64,000 nt of DNA from Aliiroseovarius sp. PrR006. GTDB taxonomy: Bacteria > Pseudomonadota > Alphaproteobacteria > Rhodobacterales > Rhodobacteraceae. Where the stretch lies: positions 62,001 through 126,000 of the forward strand of contig NZ_JAAGOY010000007.1 of the NCBI RefSeq assembly GCF_010500215.1, read 5' to 3'. Shown here piece by piece: positions 61,701 through 64,000 of this stretch. The translations under genes and the position numbers were made by a program. Below the pieces are notes generated by a model. It was given only the letters and a program-made list of their open reading frames with translations. It was not told the origin of the DNA and made no database searches. How positions within the stretch are numbered: the stretch's first letter is position 1; every line of letters starts with the position of its first letter.

Positions 61701-62483
61701 GTGACAGCAGAAACGGTAATCAAGGCCGAGAACCTCTCTCTGACCTTTCAGACCAATGACGGGCCAGTGCATGCGTTGAAAGACGTGTCGCTAGACATCA
61801 AGAAGGGTGATTTTGTCAGTTTCATCGGCCCGTCGGGCTGTGGCAAAACCACCTTCCTGCGCTGCATGGCGGATTTGGAAACGCCAACGGCGGGCGACAT
61901 CACGGTAAACGGCGTGTCCCCGCACGAGGCCCGCCGCTCGCGCGCCTATGGCTATGTGTTCCAGCACGCTGGGCTGTACCCATGGCGCACCATCGGGCGC
62001 AATGTACGCCTGCCGCTGGAAATCATGGGCTATCCCACGGCCGAGCAAGACGAGCGGATCAAGCGTGTGCTTGAGCTGGTCGATCTGGCAGGGTTTGAGA
62101 AGAAGTTCCCGTGGCAGCTATCAGGCGGCATGCAGCAACGGGCCTCGATCGCCCGTGCACTAGCCTTTGATGCGGATATCCTGCTCATGGACGAGCCCTT
62201 CGGGGCGCTGGACGAGATCGTGCGCGATCACCTGAACGAGCAGCTTTTGAAGCTTTGGGCCAAGACGCAGAAAACGATCTGCTTCGTCACCCACTCGATC
62301 CCCGAGGCCGTGTACCTGTCGACCAAGATCGTCGTCATGTCCCCGCGTCCCGGCCGAATTTCCGACGTGATCGAATGCCCCCTGCCCGCCGAACGTCCGC
62401 TGGACATTCGCGACACGCAAGAGTTTCTGGACGTCGCCCACCGGGTCCGCGAAGGGCTGCGCGCGGGGCATTCCTATGACTAG
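61701..62483 (+). CDS. ABC transporter ATP-binding protein (SsuB/TauB-like)
   Basis: 260 residues with Walker A GPSGCGKTT (43-51), Q-loop Gln in YVFQHAGLYPWR, signature LSGGMQQR, Walker B ILLMDEPFGALDE, and His switch VTHSIPEAVYL. The nitrate/sulfonate/thiamine-precursor group is the closest type. The GTG start at 61701 lies one base beyond the hydA stop. With two permeases downstream, it forms an importer, presumably for pyrimidines or their hydropyrimidine derivatives, because of the operon. Confidence 0.9.
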   Translation: MTAETVIKAENLSLTFQTNDGPVHALKDVSLDIKKGDFVSFIGPSGCGKTTFLRCMADLETPTAGDITVNGVSPHEARRSRAYGYVFQHAGLYPWRTIGRNVRLPLEIMGYPTAEQDERIKRVLELVDLAGFEKKFPWQLSGGMQQRASIARALAFDADILLMDEPFGALDEIVRDHLNEQLLKLWAKTQKTICFVTHSIPEAVYLSTKIVVMSPRPGRISDVIECPLPAERPLDIRDTQEFLDVAHRVREGLRAGHSYD

Positions 62484-63411
62484 AACGCTGTTTCCTGTCC
62501 TGACTGTGCTCTTCGGTATTCTGGTGATCTGGTTCCTGGCCGTGGCACCGATGAACATCCGTGTCACATTGGATCAGGCGGCGCGCGCTGGGGGAGATGT
62601 CGTCCCGACAGAGGCCGTGGAACGGCGCAATGCCTCGACCCTGTCGCTTCTGCTGAACAATAAAAGCTATATCGCGGGCGGCTATGACCTTGACCGTCCA
62701 CGCCTACCCACACCGACGCAGGTCGGCCAAGAGCTGTGGAAGACGACGGGCGCAATGATCCTGAAAGGCCGCACATGGTCGAAACGGTCGCTGATTTATC
62801 ACGGCTGGATCACCCTGCAATCAACCTTCTGGGGCTTCCTTTTGGGCACATCGGTCGGCATCCTTGGCGCCGTTCTGGTGGTGAAATCCCGCGTGCTTGA
62901 AATGTCGCTGGTCCCTTGGGCCATCATCTCGCAAGCAGTGCCCATTGTGGCGCTTGCCCCGATGATCATCGTTCTGTCTTCTCAGGCGGGGATTGACGGG
63001 CGTGGGTTTCCGAAGGCGCTGATCTCGTCCTATCTATGTTTCTTTCCGGTCATGGTCGGCATGATCAAGGGGCTACGCGCCCCCAATGCCGAACAGTTGG
63101 ACCTTCTGAAAACCTACTCGGCATCAGGCCAGCAGCAGTTCCTGAAACTGCGGGTGCCGGCATCCCTGCCTTATCTGTTCACATCGCTTAAGATTGGCGT
63201 TGCTGCCGCCCTTGTGGGGGCCATCGTGGGCGAGCTGCCAACGGGTGCGATCAGCGGGTTGGGCGCACGGATCCTGATCGGCGATCAGTTCGGAACGCCT
63301 TTGGCGATCTGGTCAGCCTTGTTCGCCGCGGCCATTCTGGCGGGCGTACTGGTCACACTTCTTGACCGAACGCAGCATGTCCTGCTGCGCAAGATGGGGA
63401 TGCGCACATGA
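62476..63411 (+). CDS. ABC transporter permease (SsuC-like), N-terminally extended
   Basis: 311 residues. The first helix (about 5-25) is followed by about 80 soluble residues that SsuC-type permeases normally lack. After them are five or so helices with the docking loop LLKTYSASGQQQFLKLRVPASLPYLFTSL and the ending GEL-P-TGAISGLGARI. It overlaps the ATPase gene by 8 bases and the next permease by 4. The two permeases likely form a heterodimer. Confidence 0.88.
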   Translation: MTRTLFPVLTVLFGILVIWFLAVAPMNIRVTLDQAARAGGDVVPTEAVERRNASTLSLLLNNKSYIAGGYDLDRPRLPTPTQVGQELWKTTGAMILKGRTWSKRSLIYHGWITLQSTFWGFLLGTSVGILGAVLVVKSRVLEMSLVPWAIISQAVPIVALAPMIIVLSSQAGIDGRGFPKALISSYLCFFPVMVGMIKGLRAPNAEQLDLLKTYSASGQQQFLKLRVPASLPYLFTSLKIGVAAALVGAIVGELPTGAISGLGARILIGDQFGTPLAIWSALFAAAILAGVLVTLLDRTQHVLLRKMGMRT

Positions 63412-64000
63412 GCTGGATGATCTTCGCCTTTGTTTTCTGGATATGCGCCTGGGGCACCAATATCGCCCTTGTCCGGTCACGGCTGTCTGACACGACAGCG
63501 GTGAAATACACGGTGCCGATCCTGTTTGGCCTCACCATCGTTGTGCTGTGGGAGGCCGTGGTCCACAGCTTCGCCATCTCACCCGCCATCCTACCCGCCC
63601 CGTCAGCGGTGGCGGATCGTTTCATCAACTCGACCGGCATGCTGTGGGAGGATTTCGTCCAAACCGTCCTAAAAGGCGCGCTGCGCGGCTATATCATCGG
63701 CGTACTGGCAGCCTTTGTCGTCGCGATCCTGATCGACCGCTCACCCTTCCTGACGCGCGGCCTTTTGCCCATCGGGAACTTCGTGGCGGCTCTGCCCATC
63801 GTCGGCGTTGCCCCCATTCTGGTCAGCTGGTTTGGCTTTGACTGGCACTCCAAAGCAGCCGTGGTCGTCGTCATGGTGTTCTTCCCCGTACTGGTGAACA
63901 CCGTCCAAGGTTTGCGCGAAACAGATGCGATGCTGCGCGACCTGATGAAAACCTATGCTGCGGGATACTTCAAAACGCTGCTCAAGCTGCGCATCCCCGC
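63408..64000 (+). CDS. ABC transporter permease, second subunit (3' end outside window)
   Basis: Starts at ATG 63408 (ATGA overlap) and is open to the window end, about 197 residues: WMIFAFVFWICAWGTNIALV (first helix), AISPAILPAPSAVADRFINS, and helices with PIGNFVAALPIVGVAPILVSWFG, then the docking loop start MKTYAAGYFKTLLKLRIP. This is the same family as the preceding permease. The substrate-binding protein is expected beyond the window. Confidence 0.88.
   Translation, partial: MSWMIFAFVFWICAWGTNIALVRSRLSDTTAVKYTVPILFGLTIVVLWEAVVHSFAISPAILPAPSAVADRFINSTGMLWEDFVQTVLKGALRGYIIGVLAAFVVAILIDRSPFLTRGLLPIGNFVAALPIVGVAPILVSWFGFDWHSKAAVVVVMVFFPVLVNTVQGLRETDAMLRDLMKTYAAGYFKTLLKLRIP

Noticed and set aside
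1-64000. tRNA, rRNA, CRISPR, prophage or attachment sites
   Set aside because: Looked for cloverleaf-like segments in the gaps, spaced repeats and phage-like genes and found none convincing; a computed search (tRNAscan-SE, Infernal) would be decisive.

Overview
The window looks like chromosome of a marine alphaproteobacterium of the Rhodobacterales (Roseobacter group). The evidence is high GC coding DNA, the ethylmalonyl-CoA pathway pair ccrA and ecm, a class II (B12-dependent) ribonucleotide reductase, a luxR-luxI quorum-sensing pair, the NDUFA12-mlaD-DUF2155 gene set, DUF1489, and a TauE/TIGR02186 pair. No rRNA, tRNA or CRISPR array was seen.

Layout. 1-3.0 kb: the tail of an unknown gene, then accB-accC-aat. 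3.0-6.5 kb (minus strand): NDUFA12-mlaD-DUF2155 and clpP-clpX. 6.7-12.8 kb (minus): a polyamine-type ABC importer (ATPase, binding protein, two permeases) downstream of a creatinase gene, with several strong dyads in the control regions. 12.9-22.5 kb: a decayed accessory island for surface polysaccharide. It opens with two gene remnants pointing at each other (a phosphatase tail and a polysaccharide-exporter tail) and continues with a nucleotide-sugar dehydratase, a GT4 glycosyltransferase and a membrane glycosyltransferase. It ends in a broken rfbF, an IS3-family element and a broken dGTPase gene.

22.7-36.3 kb: nrdJ, DUF1489, ilvE, a universal stress protein, nfuA-tsaB-rimI, then a complete nucleoside uptake operon (BMP-type binding protein, double ATPase, two permeases, purine nucleoside phosphorylase) and a TauE/TIGR02186 pair. 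36.3-43.6 kb (minus): an SDR, a RecD-like helicase, luxI, luxR, a small ORF overlapping luxR, ccrA and a PlsB-like acyltransferase. 43.8-53.4 kb: ecm, deoD, creD, DUF1989, DUF2478, a DAO-type oxidase, trpA, a VOC protein and ychF.

53.5-64 kb: a reductive pyrimidine catabolism locus. It contains both dihydropyrimidine dehydrogenase subunits, an EamA transporter, RutR and a RutR-like paralogue, an N-carbamoyl amidohydrolase, an uncharacterised 148-residue protein, dihydropyrimidinase, and an ABC importer that runs off the window. A RutR-like palindrome precedes the dehydrogenase genes, and a different, larger inverted repeat precedes the hydrolase/transporter operon. Two paralogous regulators with two different sites in one pathway is the most attractive regulatory story here. 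Other points worth attention are the creatinase/importer control region, the 71-residue ORF in front of luxR, and the dehydratase with an altered active site.
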